Made by a program: the position numbers and the translations under genes
Shown: one piece after another, positions 8,868 to 16,497 of the stretch
Layout: every line of letters starts with the position of its first letter
How positions within the stretch are numbered: position 1 is the stretch's first letter
Notes under the pieces: generated by a model
The model's database searches: none
The model's input: only the letters and a program-made list of their open reading frames with translations
What the model was told of the DNA's origin: nothing
Source: Planctomycetota bacterium
GTDB lineage: Bacteria; Planctomycetota; B15-G4; JADJEK01
DNA length: 64,000 nucleotides
Direction of reading: 5' to 3'
Assembly (NCBI GenBank): GCA_016709145.1
Contig: JADJEK010000009.1
Location: forward strand, 124,001-188,000

Positions 8868-10393
8868 GCACGCGCGTGCGCATCGACGTGGACGGTCGCT
8901 CGATCGAGGTCGATGCCGACGCGTCGCTGGCCGCCGCGCTGATCACCGCGAACGTCGCCACCACGCGCACGAGCGTCCGCGGTGAACCTCGCGGGCCGCT
9001 CTGTGGCATGGGCGTGTGTTTCGAATGCCGCGCGACGGTCGACGACGTCCCGCACGTGCGAACGTGCATGACGCGCGTGCGCGCCGGCATGCGTGTCCGC
9101 ACGGGCGCACCGGCCGCCGCTCCCCTGACCGCCGCAGCGCCGCCGCTCGCTCGGCTCGATGCCGACGTGGTCGTGGTCGGCGCCGGACCGGCCGGCCTCG
9201 CCGCGGCGTGCGCGGCGGCGCAGGGCGGCAAGCGCGTGCTGATCCTCGACGACAACGACGGCACGGGCGGCCAGATCTGGCGGCGCGACGCGGCGACGCC
9301 GGCGGCGACGTGGCGCGCTCGTGCGCAGCGCCTCGGAGTCCTCGTCGAATCATCGACGCGCGTCGTCGGAGTCCACGACGAACGCAGCCTGCTCGCCGTG
9401 CGCGGCGATGCGGCGCGAGTGGTGGGCTACGGCGCGTTGGTGCTCGCGACCGGGTCGACCGAGCGCTTCGTGACGTTCCCCGGGTGGACGCTGCCGCGCG
9501 TGTTCGGCGCCGGCGGTGCGCAAGCGTTGCTGAAAAGCGGATTGCGCGTCGACGGCTCGCGAGTCGTCGTCGCCGGCAGCGGACCGCTGTTGCTCGCGGT
9601 CGCCGCGACGTGGGCGCGTCACGGCGCGCGCGTCGTGGCGCTGGTCGAGCAAGCTCCCGCGGCCCGCGTCCGCGCATTCGCGCGCGGGTTGTGGGCGCGC
9701 CCGGCCAAGCTCGCGCAAGCGGCGTGGCTGCGCGCGCGATTGCTCGGCGTGCCGTTCCGTATGGGCTGGTGGCCGCAGCGCATCGACTCCGCCGCCGACG
9801 CGCTGCGCGTGACGATCACCGACGGACGGCGCGTCGCCGCACTCGCGACCGACTACGTCGCGTGTGGGTTCGGCCTCGTGCCCGACGTGCGGCTCGCCGC
9901 GGTGCTCGGGTGCGCGATCGAGCGCGGCGCGGTCGTGGTCGACGACGAGCAACGCACCAGCGTGCCGCACGTGTTCTGCGCCGGCGAGACGACCGGGATC
10001 GGCGGTGTCGACAAAGCGCTACTCGAGGGCGAGCGCGCCGGCAGCGCGGCGGCGGGAATTCGCTCGACGACCTCGCGCGCGATGCTGGCGCGCGAGCGCC
10101 GGTTCGCCGCGGCGCTCGAGACGACGTTCGCGCTGCGCGACGAACTGCGCGCCCTTACGGCGCCCGACACGATCGTGTGTCGGTGCGAGGACGTCCTGCG
10201 CTCCGACGTCGACGCGTGCGCGTCGTGGCGCGACGCGAAGCTGCAGACGCGGATCGGCATGGGACCGTGCCAGGGTCGCGTCTGCGGCAGTGGCGTCGCG
10301 TTCACGCACGGCTTCGCGGTCGCCGACGCGCGGCCGCCCGTGTTCAATGTCCCGCTTTCGACCCTGTGTGGTGGACCGGACTCCGGAGCGTGA
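8864..10393 (+). CDS. Fused 2Fe-2S / FAD / BFD-like electron-transfer subunit of D-hydroxyproline dehydrogenase
   Basis: This 509-residue protein joins three modules. Residues 1-85 are a Fer2-type plant-ferredoxin fold with cysteines in LCGMGVCFEC and VRTCM. Residues about 100-420 are an FAD/NAD-linked disulfide-reductase-type fold (VVVVGAGPAGLAAACAAA, GGQIWRR, VLATGSTERFV). Residues about 440-505 are a BFD-like 2Fe-2S segment (VCRCEDVLRSDVD and GPCQGRVCGSG). In many bacteria the small ferredoxin (HcnA-like) and flavoprotein (HcnB-like) are separate subunits; here they are one polypeptide. It overlaps the DAO-type gene by four bases and is taken to carry its electrons. The domain calls are firm; the complex is inferred from synteny. 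Confidence 0.87.
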   Translation: MSTRVRIDVDGRSIEVDADASLAAALITANVATTRTSVRGEPRGPLCGMGVCFECRATVDDVPHVRTCMTRVRAGMRVRTGAPAAAPLTAAAPPLARLDADVVVVGAGPAGLAAACAAAQGGKRVLILDDNDGTGGQIWRRDAATPAATWRARAQRLGVLVESSTRVVGVHDERSLLAVRGDAARVVGYGALVLATGSTERFVTFPGWTLPRVFGAGGAQALLKSGLRVDGSRVVVAGSGPLLLAVAATWARHGARVVALVEQAPAARVRAFARGLWARPAKLAQAAWLRARLLGVPFRMGWWPQRIDSAADALRVTITDGRRVAALATDYVACGFGLVPDVRLAAVLGCAIERGAVVVDDEQRTSVPHVFCAGETTGIGGVDKALLEGERAGSAAAGIRSTTSRAMLARERRFAAALETTFALRDELRALTAPDTIVCRCEDVLRSDVDACASWRDAKLQTRIGMGPCQGRVCGSGVAFTHGFAVADARPPVFNVPLSTLCGGPDSGA

Positions 10394-10397
10394 ACCC

Positions 10398-11330
10398 ATG
10401 ACGACGCGAGACCCGATGCGAGCGACCGACTGGCGCGGAGTGCTGCCGGCGATCACGACGCCGTTCGACGCGCACGACCGCATCGACCTCGCGTTCGTGC
10501 GCAAGCACGTCGCGTGGCTCGTCGACGCCGGTTGCCGCGGTATCGTCACGCCGGGCTCGCTCGGCGAAGGCGCGACGCTGAGTGGCGCCGAGAAGACGGC
10601 GCTGTGGTCGGCGTGCGTGGACGCGGTCGGCGCGCGCGTGCCGGTGATCGCCGCGATCGCGTCGGCCAGCACGGCGGACGCCGTCGCGCTCGCGGAGGCC
10701 GCGGTCGATGCCGGTTGCCGCGGGCTGATGGTGCTGCCGCCGTACCTCTACAAGGGCGCGTGGCGCGAGACGAAGGCGCACTTCGCCGCGGTGCTGCGCG
10801 CGACTCCGGCGACGGCGATGCTCTACAACAACCCGATCGCCTACGGCGTCGACGCGATGCCCGAGCAGGTCGCCGAACTCGCGGCCGAACACCCGAGCCT
10901 CCTCGCCGTCAAGGAATCGAGCGCCGACGTGCGCCGCATCACCGCGATCCGCTCGCAGTGCGGCGATCGCTTGCAGATCAGCGTCGGTGTCGACGACCTG
11001 CTGGTCGAAGGCGTCGCCGCGGGCGCCGTCGGTTGGGTCGCCGGACTCGTCAACGCGTTGCCGCTCGAATCGGTGCGGCTGTTCGACCTCGCGCGCGCGG
11101 GACGCTCGCCGGAATGCGACGCGCTCTACGGGTGGTTCCTGCCGCTGTTGCGCATGGACACGACCTACGACTTCGTCCAGCTCATCAAGCTCGTCCAACA
11201 CGAAGTCGGCATGACCGGCAGCGGCGGGCCGATCGTGCGGGGGCCGCGGCGTTTGCCGGAAGGCGAGGAGCTCGAACGGACCGTCGGTGTCATTCGCGCA
11301 ACCCTCGCGGCTCGACACATCCTGCGTTAG
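10398..11330 (+). CDS. 1-pyrroline-4-hydroxy-2-carboxylate deaminase (DHDPS/NAL superfamily)
   Basis: A 310-residue class I aldolase-fold enzyme. The Schiff-base lysine is Lys172 in LAVKESSAD and the conserved tyrosine is Tyr143 in AMLYNNP; GSLGEGATLSGAEKTAL is the phosphate/carboxylate loop region of the superfamily. In this operon it should deaminate 1-pyrroline-4-hydroxy-2-carboxylate to alpha-ketoglutaric semialdehyde, the substrate of the operon's first enzyme. The start at ATG 10398 is five bases after the preceding stop. Without the context it would be called a dihydrodipicolinate synthase-like protein, but all other genes of the hydroxyproline route are adjacent. Confidence 0.88.
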   Translation: MTTRDPMRATDWRGVLPAITTPFDAHDRIDLAFVRKHVAWLVDAGCRGIVTPGSLGEGATLSGAEKTALWSACVDAVGARVPVIAAIASASTADAVALAEAAVDAGCRGLMVLPPYLYKGAWRETKAHFAAVLRATPATAMLYNNPIAYGVDAMPEQVAELAAEHPSLLAVKESSADVRRITAIRSQCGDRLQISVGVDDLLVEGVAAGAVGWVAGLVNALPLESVRLFDLARAGRSPECDALYGWFLPLLRMDTTYDFVQLIKLVQHEVGMTGSGGPIVRGPRRLPEGEELERTVGVIRATLAARHILR

Positions 11331-11461
11331 AAGAGTGACGCAACGACTGGCGACTTGAAACTCGACGGCCCTCCAGCGCCTGTGACATTGACCGATGGTT
11401 CGAATCCAAGCACTGAGGCGCACGAGCTCGATACCTGGCCGGACATCCATCCGATGGAGCA
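11331..11461. other. Boundary of the lower-GC cassette, with a T-arm-like motif
   Basis: This 131-bp gap marks the change from about 70% GC coding DNA to visibly more AT-rich sequence. It contains TGGTTCGAATCCA at 11396-11408, which looks like the T-loop of a tRNA gene, but no cloverleaf can be folded from the flanking bases. The 7-mer TTCGAAT recurs at 13668-13674, at the other end of the cassette. A remnant of a tRNA-type attachment site is possible; the evidence is weak. Confidence 0.25.
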
Positions 11462-12682
11462 ATGCAAGATCGCATGAGCCCGTACACGGACCAGGAATTG
11501 GAAGCGCTCTTGCGGGACGTCGAATCGGACCGCGTCGAGCGCAAGGAGTCGTTGGGGGGAGACGCGCCGACCAAGGTCCGGGAAGCCATTTGCGCGTTCG
11601 CCAACGACCTCCCAGATCATCGGCGATCAGGTGTCGTCTTCATCGGCGCGACCGACGACGGCCGACCGGTCGGACTTCCGATCACGGATGAGCTGCTGCG
11701 GTTGCTTGCGGATATGAAAACCGATGGAAACACGCTTCCGCCTCCAACGCTCGCCGTCGAGAAGCGCAAGCTGATGAACTTGGATGTGGCGGTCGTCACC
11801 GTGGAACCAGCAGACGCTCCTCCGGTTCGATTCAAGGGGAGGATTCACATCCGTGTCGGGCCGCGGCGCGCGATCGCGACCGCCCAGGACGAACGTGTTC
11901 TCAACGAGAAGCGGCGGCATCGGGATCGTCCGTTCGACACCCGCGCGGTGTCGGTCGCGACCATCTCGGATCTTGATCGTCGCCGATTCGAGGATGAGTA
12001 TCTCGTATCTGCGGTCGCGGCGGACGTGCTGGCGGCGAACGAGCGCACGTACGAACAACGACTTGCTGCTACGAAAATGGTCGTTTCTGCCGACGAGCCC
12101 ACACCGACGGTCCTCGGAGTCCTGGTGCTCTCGTCGCGCACCCGAGACTTCTTGCCAGGCGCGTATGTCCAGTTCTTGAGGATCGCCGGCCGAGACTTTG
12201 CCGACGACGTCGTCGATGAGCAGACGATCGACGGCGCGGTCGCCGACTTGCTTCGCCGAGTCGAAGAGAAGTTGATGGCGCACAACCAAACGAGCGTGAG
12301 CTTCGCAGAGTCGGTCGTCGAGCGACGGCGATCGACCTACCCAATGGCAGCTCTCCAACAGATCGTGCGCAATGCCGTGATGCACCGCAGTTATGAGATC
12401 ACGAACTCACCGATTCGGATCACGTGGTTCGACGATCGAATCGAGATTCTGAGTCCGGGTGGCCCGTACGGAGTCGTTACCGAGAGCAATTTCGGCCAGC
12501 CAGGGATCGCCGACTATCGGAATCCGAGCTTGGCGGAAGCACTCAAGGTACTTGGGTTCGTGCAGAAGTACGGCGCTGGAATTGCGACGGCGCGTCGGGC
12601 ACTCGCAGAGAACGGGAATCCGATCTTCGAGGTCGAGATCACGCAGTCGCACGTCAATTTCACGTTGCGAGCGCGTTCGTGA
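11462..12682 (+). CDS. AlbA_2 (Schlafen-type) domain and HATPase_c-type ATP-binding protein
   Basis: 406 residues. The N-terminal third has the AlbA_2 pattern: RVERKESLGG, then VREAICAFANDL and GVVFIGATDDGRPVGL (residues about 20-75). The C-terminal third resembles the HATPase_c_4 region of the same family: LQQIVRNAVMHRSY near residue 295, ITWFDDRIEILSPGG, and NPSLAEALKVLGFVQKYGAG. Such proteins are usually annotated as transcriptional regulators or DNA-binding proteins and also occur in defence islands. It overlaps the next gene by four bases (GTGA), so the two are probably co-expressed. Its codon use is less GC-rich than that of neighbours on either side, suggesting recent acquisition. The function is not established. 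Confidence 0.78.
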   Translation: MQDRMSPYTDQELEALLRDVESDRVERKESLGGDAPTKVREAICAFANDLPDHRRSGVVFIGATDDGRPVGLPITDELLRLLADMKTDGNTLPPPTLAVEKRKLMNLDVAVVTVEPADAPPVRFKGRIHIRVGPRRAIATAQDERVLNEKRRHRDRPFDTRAVSVATISDLDRRRFEDEYLVSAVAADVLAANERTYEQRLAATKMVVSADEPTPTVLGVLVLSSRTRDFLPGAYVQFLRIAGRDFADDVVDEQTIDGAVADLLRRVEEKLMAHNQTSVSFAESVVERRRSTYPMAALQQIVRNAVMHRSYEITNSPIRITWFDDRIEILSPGGPYGVVTESNFGQPGIADYRNPSLAEALKVLGFVQKYGAGIATARRALAENGNPIFEVEITQSHVNFTLRARS

Positions 12683-13677
12683 AGACCATAGCGTTCTTCA
12701 ACAACAAGGGGGGTGTCGGCAAGACCTCGTTGGTCTACCACTTGGCATGGATGTATGCGGACATGGGGGTGTCGGTGATCGCCGCCGATCTCGACCCACA
12801 GTCCAATCTCACCGCGATGTTCCTCGGAGATGAACGCCTGGAGAGTCTGTGGCCAGCCTCACGGCCCAGTTCGACGGTGTTCGGTGCGATCAGGCCGCTC
12901 CTGGACGGTACCGGTGACGTCGGGACTCCGCACGTCGAACACGTCAGCGAAAGGATAGGACTGCTTGCCGGCGACCTCGCTATTTCGGAGTTCGAGGACG
13001 AGTTGACCCGACAGTGGTCGGATTGCTTGGATCGCAAGCCAAGAGCGTTTCGTGTCGTTTCCGCGTTCTGGCGACTCTGCGAAGCGGCCGCGACCGAGAG
13101 GGGTGCGACATTGGTCTTGATGGATGTCGGCCCGAATCTCGGTGCGATCAATCGAGCTGCTCTGATCGCCGCACAGAACGTCGTCATTCCGCTGGCGCCG
13201 GACCTGTTCTCGATCCAGGGTCTGCGGAATCTTGGGCCGGCGCTGTTCCGGTGGCGACGCGAGTGGGCCGATCGAGTGCAGCGCAAGCCGCCGGAGGACA
13301 CGATATCGATTCCCAGAGGCGACATGGTGCCCGTTGGGTACGTAGTAATGCAGCACGCGGTTCGCTTGGATCGTCCCGTAGTCGCCTATGACCGATGGAT
13401 GAAGTTGATTCCGTCGGTTTATCGAGAAGCGGTACTCAAAGAACCGGTCATCGGGCATGTTCCGTCGATCGAAGAAGACACTCACCGACTCGCTGCGTTG
13501 AAGCACTACCGAAGTTTGATGCCGCTCGCGCAAGTGGCTCACAAGCCGATGTTCCAACTGAAGGCGGCAGATGGAGCGCTGGGCGGTCACGCGAAGGCTG
13601 TGCAGGATTGTTATCGAGACTTCCACGATCTCGCGCGTGTGATTGGCGAGCGTTGTCACGTATTCGATTCGAATTGA
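12679..13677 (+). CDS. ParA/Soj-like ATPase in a two-gene cassette
   Basis: 332 residues from a GTG start that overlaps the preceding stop; this start puts the deviant Walker A motif NKGGVGKTSL at residues 9-18, as in other ParA proteins. DLDPQSNLTAMFLG (Walker A') and LVLMDVGPNLGAINRAAL (Walker B) follow. The C-terminal half (residues 200-332) is unlike plasmid ParA and mentions no ParB partner; no ParB gene or parS-like repeats lie nearby. It is therefore unlikely to be a chromosome partition gene and more likely the ATPase of an accessory module together with the AlbA_2 protein. GC content is clearly lower than in the flanking genes. Confidence 0.8.
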   Translation: MKTIAFFNNKGGVGKTSLVYHLAWMYADMGVSVIAADLDPQSNLTAMFLGDERLESLWPASRPSSTVFGAIRPLLDGTGDVGTPHVEHVSERIGLLAGDLAISEFEDELTRQWSDCLDRKPRAFRVVSAFWRLCEAAATERGATLVLMDVGPNLGAINRAALIAAQNVVIPLAPDLFSIQGLRNLGPALFRWRREWADRVQRKPPEDTISIPRGDMVPVGYVVMQHAVRLDRPVVAYDRWMKLIPSVYREAVLKEPVIGHVPSIEEDTHRLAALKHYRSLMPLAQVAHKPMFQLKAADGALGGHAKAVQDCYRDFHDLARVIGERCHVFDSN

Positions 13678-13713
13678 GTCGTCACGAACTGCGAACGTGA
13701 GTCGGCCGGTCCG

Positions 13714-15135
13714 TCAGAACGGAACCGTCTTCGCGAGCAGCAGCGCGACGTTCTCGACGTGATCCGTGTGCGGGAACAAGTCCACCGGCGCGACGCGCGC
13801 GAGTGTGAACGCCGGCGCCAGCGCGGCGATGTCCTTCGCTTGCGATTCGGGATTGCAGCTCACGTAGACCAGGCGGCGCGGTCGCATCGCGCCGAGACTC
13901 TGAACGACCTTCGGATGCAAGCCGGCGCGCGGCGGATCGACGATGACGACGTCGGGTTCGCCGTACTTGCGCACGAGGTCGTGATTGAGCTTCTCGGCGA
14001 TGTCGCCGGACTCGAACGCGACGTTCGTGACGCCGTTGCGGTCGGCGTTCTGGCGCGCGTGGTGGACGGCTTCCGCGTCGAGTTCGAGACCGAGGACGCG
14101 CTTCGCGTGTCCCGACACGAACAGCGTGATCGTGCCGACACCGGAGAACAGGTCGTAGACGAGGTCGTCCTGCGTCAGGTCGGCGAACTCGAGCGCGAGC
14201 TCGTACAGGCGCTCGGCCTGCTCGGTGTTGGTCTGGAAGAACGAGGACGGTCCGATGCGGAACTCGTGCGGTCCGATGCGATCGACGACGCTGCCGGAGC
14301 CGAACACGACGCTCTGACTCTGTCCGATCGCGACCTGCGCGAGGCCCGAGTGGATCGTGTTCACGAACGTCGTCACCGCGGGGACGTCGCGGCGCAAGAA
14401 CGCGGCGATCGTGTCGATGCGTTGCGGATCGTGGCTGCTCGTGACGAGGTTGACGAGCACGTCGCTCGTTCGAGCCGGCAATCGCAGCCCGAGGTGGCGC
14501 AGGTAGCCCTCGTGCGTCTTGGTGTTCCACGGCGCGTAGCCGTGCTCGAGCGCGAGCGCGCGCAAGCCGTTCACGACCGCTTGGGCCGGCGGCGGCGGCA
14601 GGTGGCACTCGTGCAAGTCGACGACGCGGTCGAAATGCAGCGGCAAGTGCAGGCCGAGCGCGAAGTCCTTGCGCATCGGCTCGCCCGACGCGATCTCCCA
14701 GTCGGTCAGCCAGCGCCGCGCGCCGAACGAGAACTCCATCTTGTTGCGGTACTCGTAGAGCCTCGCCGCGGCGAGCGGCGTCGGCACGCCGCCCGGCACC
14801 TCGATCCGATGGCGCGCGAACGCGTCCTCGACCGCTTGGCGCTTCAGGTCGAGCTGCGCCGAATACAGCAGGTTCTGGCGCTTGCAGCCGCCGCAGTGCC
14901 CGAAGTACCGGCAGCGCGGATCGACGCGCAGCGGGCTCTTTTCGACGACTTCGAGGATCTCGGCCTCGAACATGCGGCGTGATTTGCGCGCGACGCGCAC
15001 ACGCAGCGTGTCGCCGGGGACGGCGCCGCCGTGGATGTAGAGCGTTCCCTCGGGCAATCGCGCGGACGCGAGTCCCTGGGGTTCGATCTGGTCGACGGTG
15101 AGAGTGTGTTCGTTGCCGATGCGGAAGGCGGGCAT
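13714..15135 (-). CDS. RNA m5U methyltransferase of the TrmA/RlmD family
   Basis: 473 residues, start at ATG 15135. Residues 1-65 form a TRAM-type RNA-binding domain. An iron-sulfur site is indicated by Cys75, Cys81 and Cys84 (CRYFGHCGGC) with a likely fourth ligand in DLHECHLPPPP. The SAM-binding motif is VYDLFSGVGTITLFVSG; IVDPPRAGLHPKVV is motif IV, and the catalytic nucleophile is the cysteine of YVSCNPESQAKD. The 4Fe-4S cluster plus TRAM favours a 23S rRNA uracil-5-methyltransferase (RlmD or RlmCD type) over the tRNA enzyme TrmA, which lacks the cluster. Which rRNA position is modified cannot be read from the sequence. Confidence 0.88.
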   Translation of the reverse strand: MPAFRIGNEHTLTVDQIEPQGLASARLPEGTLYIHGGAVPGDTLRVRVARKSRRMFEAEILEVVEKSPLRVDPRCRYFGHCGGCKRQNLLYSAQLDLKRQAVEDAFARHRIEVPGGVPTPLAAARLYEYRNKMEFSFGARRWLTDWEIASGEPMRKDFALGLHLPLHFDRVVDLHECHLPPPPAQAVVNGLRALALEHGYAPWNTKTHEGYLRHLGLRLPARTSDVLVNLVTSSHDPQRIDTIAAFLRRDVPAVTTFVNTIHSGLAQVAIGQSQSVVFGSGSVVDRIGPHEFRIGPSSFFQTNTEQAERLYELALEFADLTQDDLVYDLFSGVGTITLFVSGHAKRVLGLELDAEAVHHARQNADRNGVTNVAFESGDIAEKLNHDLVRKYGEPDVVIVDPPRAGLHPKVVQSLGAMRPRRLVYVSCNPESQAKDIAALAPAFTLARVAPVDLFPHTDHVENVALLLAKTVPF

Positions 15136-15258
15136 GAGGCGGAGCAGGGTAGAGGGTCGAGACGACGGACGGTCGGGGCTTCTTCGACGGGCTGCTAACT
15201 TGGTCTCCCCGTGTCGACGTCGACGGCGGTGTCGGTGGCGCGCTTTGGAGGACTCGGA

Positions 15259-16068
15259 ATGCGTCGATGGCTGGTCGTGGCCGCGTTGGTGTTCGCTTGG
15301 GCGTCGATTGCGGCAGGCTGGGGCACGAAAGGCCACGGCATCACCGGGATCATCGCGGAGAAGTTCCTGACCGCCGACGCGAAGGCCGGCGTCGAGGACT
15401 TGATCGGGCGTTCGCGGCTCGTGTGGATCTCGACGTGGGCGGACGTGATCCGCGACGAGCAACCCGACACGGCCCCGTGGCATTACGTGAACATCGCGCC
15501 GGGCGCCGAGGGCTACGAGCGCGAGCGCGACTGCGCGGATGGACGCTGCGTGGTCGAGAAGATCGAGGAGATGAAGCGCGTACTGGTCGATCCAGACCGC
15601 GAGAAGACCGAGCGCGTCCACGCGCTGAAGTGGCTGGTCCACTTGGTCGGCGACGTGCATCAGCCGCTGCATTGCGCGAACGCGGCCGATCGCGGCGGCA
15701 ACTCGATCCACGTCACGCTCGACGGCGAGCGCTACAACCTGCACGAGCTGTGGGACTCGACGGTGATCGAGCGTCAGCACCTCGACGAGGGCGCGTACGC
15801 GAAGGCGTTGATCGACGAGATCCGCGAATCGGACGTGGCGTCGTGGCAGCAGGGCTCGGCGGCGGAATGGGCGACCGAAACGTGGAAGCTCGCGCGGACG
15901 GTCGCCTACGTCGACGAGCGCGGCGAGGCGATCGTGGACGGCGCCAAGCTCACGCGCACGTACGTGACGACGCGCGTGCCGGTGATCGACGAGCAGTTGA
16001 AGAAGGCCGGAGTCCGACTCGCGGGGCTGTTGAACGACGCTTTCAAGCCTGCCGCGCCACCCAAGTGA
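15259..16068 (+). CDS. Secreted S1/P1-type zinc nuclease
   Basis: 269 residues starting at ATG 15259, preceded by a TGGAGGA ribosome site; a longer frame with an upstream start lacks support. Residues 1-20 are a signal peptide whose cleavage would expose Trp21 of WGTKGHG as the new N-terminus. In S1/P1 nucleases the alpha-amino group and carbonyl of an N-terminal Trp bind zinc, and the expected ligands are all visible: His26, the Asp of STWADVIRD, the His of WHYVN, HALKWLVHLVGDVHQPLH, GGNSIHV and LHELWD. The enzyme would degrade single-stranded DNA or RNA outside the cytoplasm, probably for phosphate and nucleoside scavenging. The Glu/Asp and His set is complete, so activity is likely. Confidence 0.9.
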   Translation: MRRWLVVAALVFAWASIAAGWGTKGHGITGIIAEKFLTADAKAGVEDLIGRSRLVWISTWADVIRDEQPDTAPWHYVNIAPGAEGYERERDCADGRCVVEKIEEMKRVLVDPDREKTERVHALKWLVHLVGDVHQPLHCANAADRGGNSIHVTLDGERYNLHELWDSTVIERQHLDEGAYAKALIDEIRESDVASWQQGSAAEWATETWKLARTVAYVDERGEAIVDGAKLTRTYVTTRVPVIDEQLKKAGVRLAGLLNDAFKPAAPPK

Positions 16069-16080
16069 TCGCCGCCGCGA

Positions 16081-16314
16081 TCACTTCGCGATCATCGCGA
16101 GCAGCTCGTCCTTGCGGAAACCGATCATCACGTCTTCGCCGACCACGATCGTCGGCGTCGAGCGCGAGCCGAGCGCCATCAGTTCGTCGAGCGCGGCGTC
16201 GTCTTCGGTGATGTCCTTGTGCGTGAACGGGATCCCGTGCTGTTTCAGGAACTCCATCGCGCTGTGGCAGGGCGGGCAGCCGGGCTGGTGGTAGACGACG
16301 ATGTTCTTGGCCAT
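16081..16314 (-). CDS. Glutaredoxin-like protein (NrdH/Grx family)
   Basis: A 77-residue thioredoxin-fold protein with the redox motif CPPC near residue 13 (HQPGCPPCHSAMEFL), the cis-proline block STPTIVV and the C-terminal helix GFRKDELLAMI. The size fits single-domain glutaredoxins. It is convergent with the nuclease gene, 12 bases apart. Mycoredoxin, NrdH-redoxin and glutaredoxin cannot be separated on this sequence; the CPPC motif differs from the usual CPYC. It probably reduces a disulfide or mixed thiol in the cytoplasm. Confidence 0.85.
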   Translation of the reverse strand: MAKNIVVYHQPGCPPCHSAMEFLKQHGIPFTHKDITEDDAALDELMALGSRSTPTIVVGEDVMIGFRKDELLAMIAK

Positions 16315-16497
16315 GTTGGGCTCTCCTCAGGGCGCCGTTCATAGCACCCCGGACGGAGCTTCGCACGGGCCGCGTCGGTCGGGAAATCTCGCAACGTGAG
16401 TTACCTCGACACCGTCGGACGGGTTCCTGATAGGGCGAGCAGTCGTTTCGAAGAACTCCCGGCGGACCGTCGGGCGAGCAAGGACGAGGAGTCGACG

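Noticed and set aside
11396..11408. tRNA gene suggested by the T-loop-like motif
   Set aside because: No acceptor stem, D arm or anticodon arm pairs in the flanking 80 bases. It is kept only as a possible attachment-site remnant.
12679..13677. Chromosome partition ParA with nearby origin
   Set aside because: No ParB, DnaA or parS-type sites are present, and the gene is part of a lower-GC cassette.
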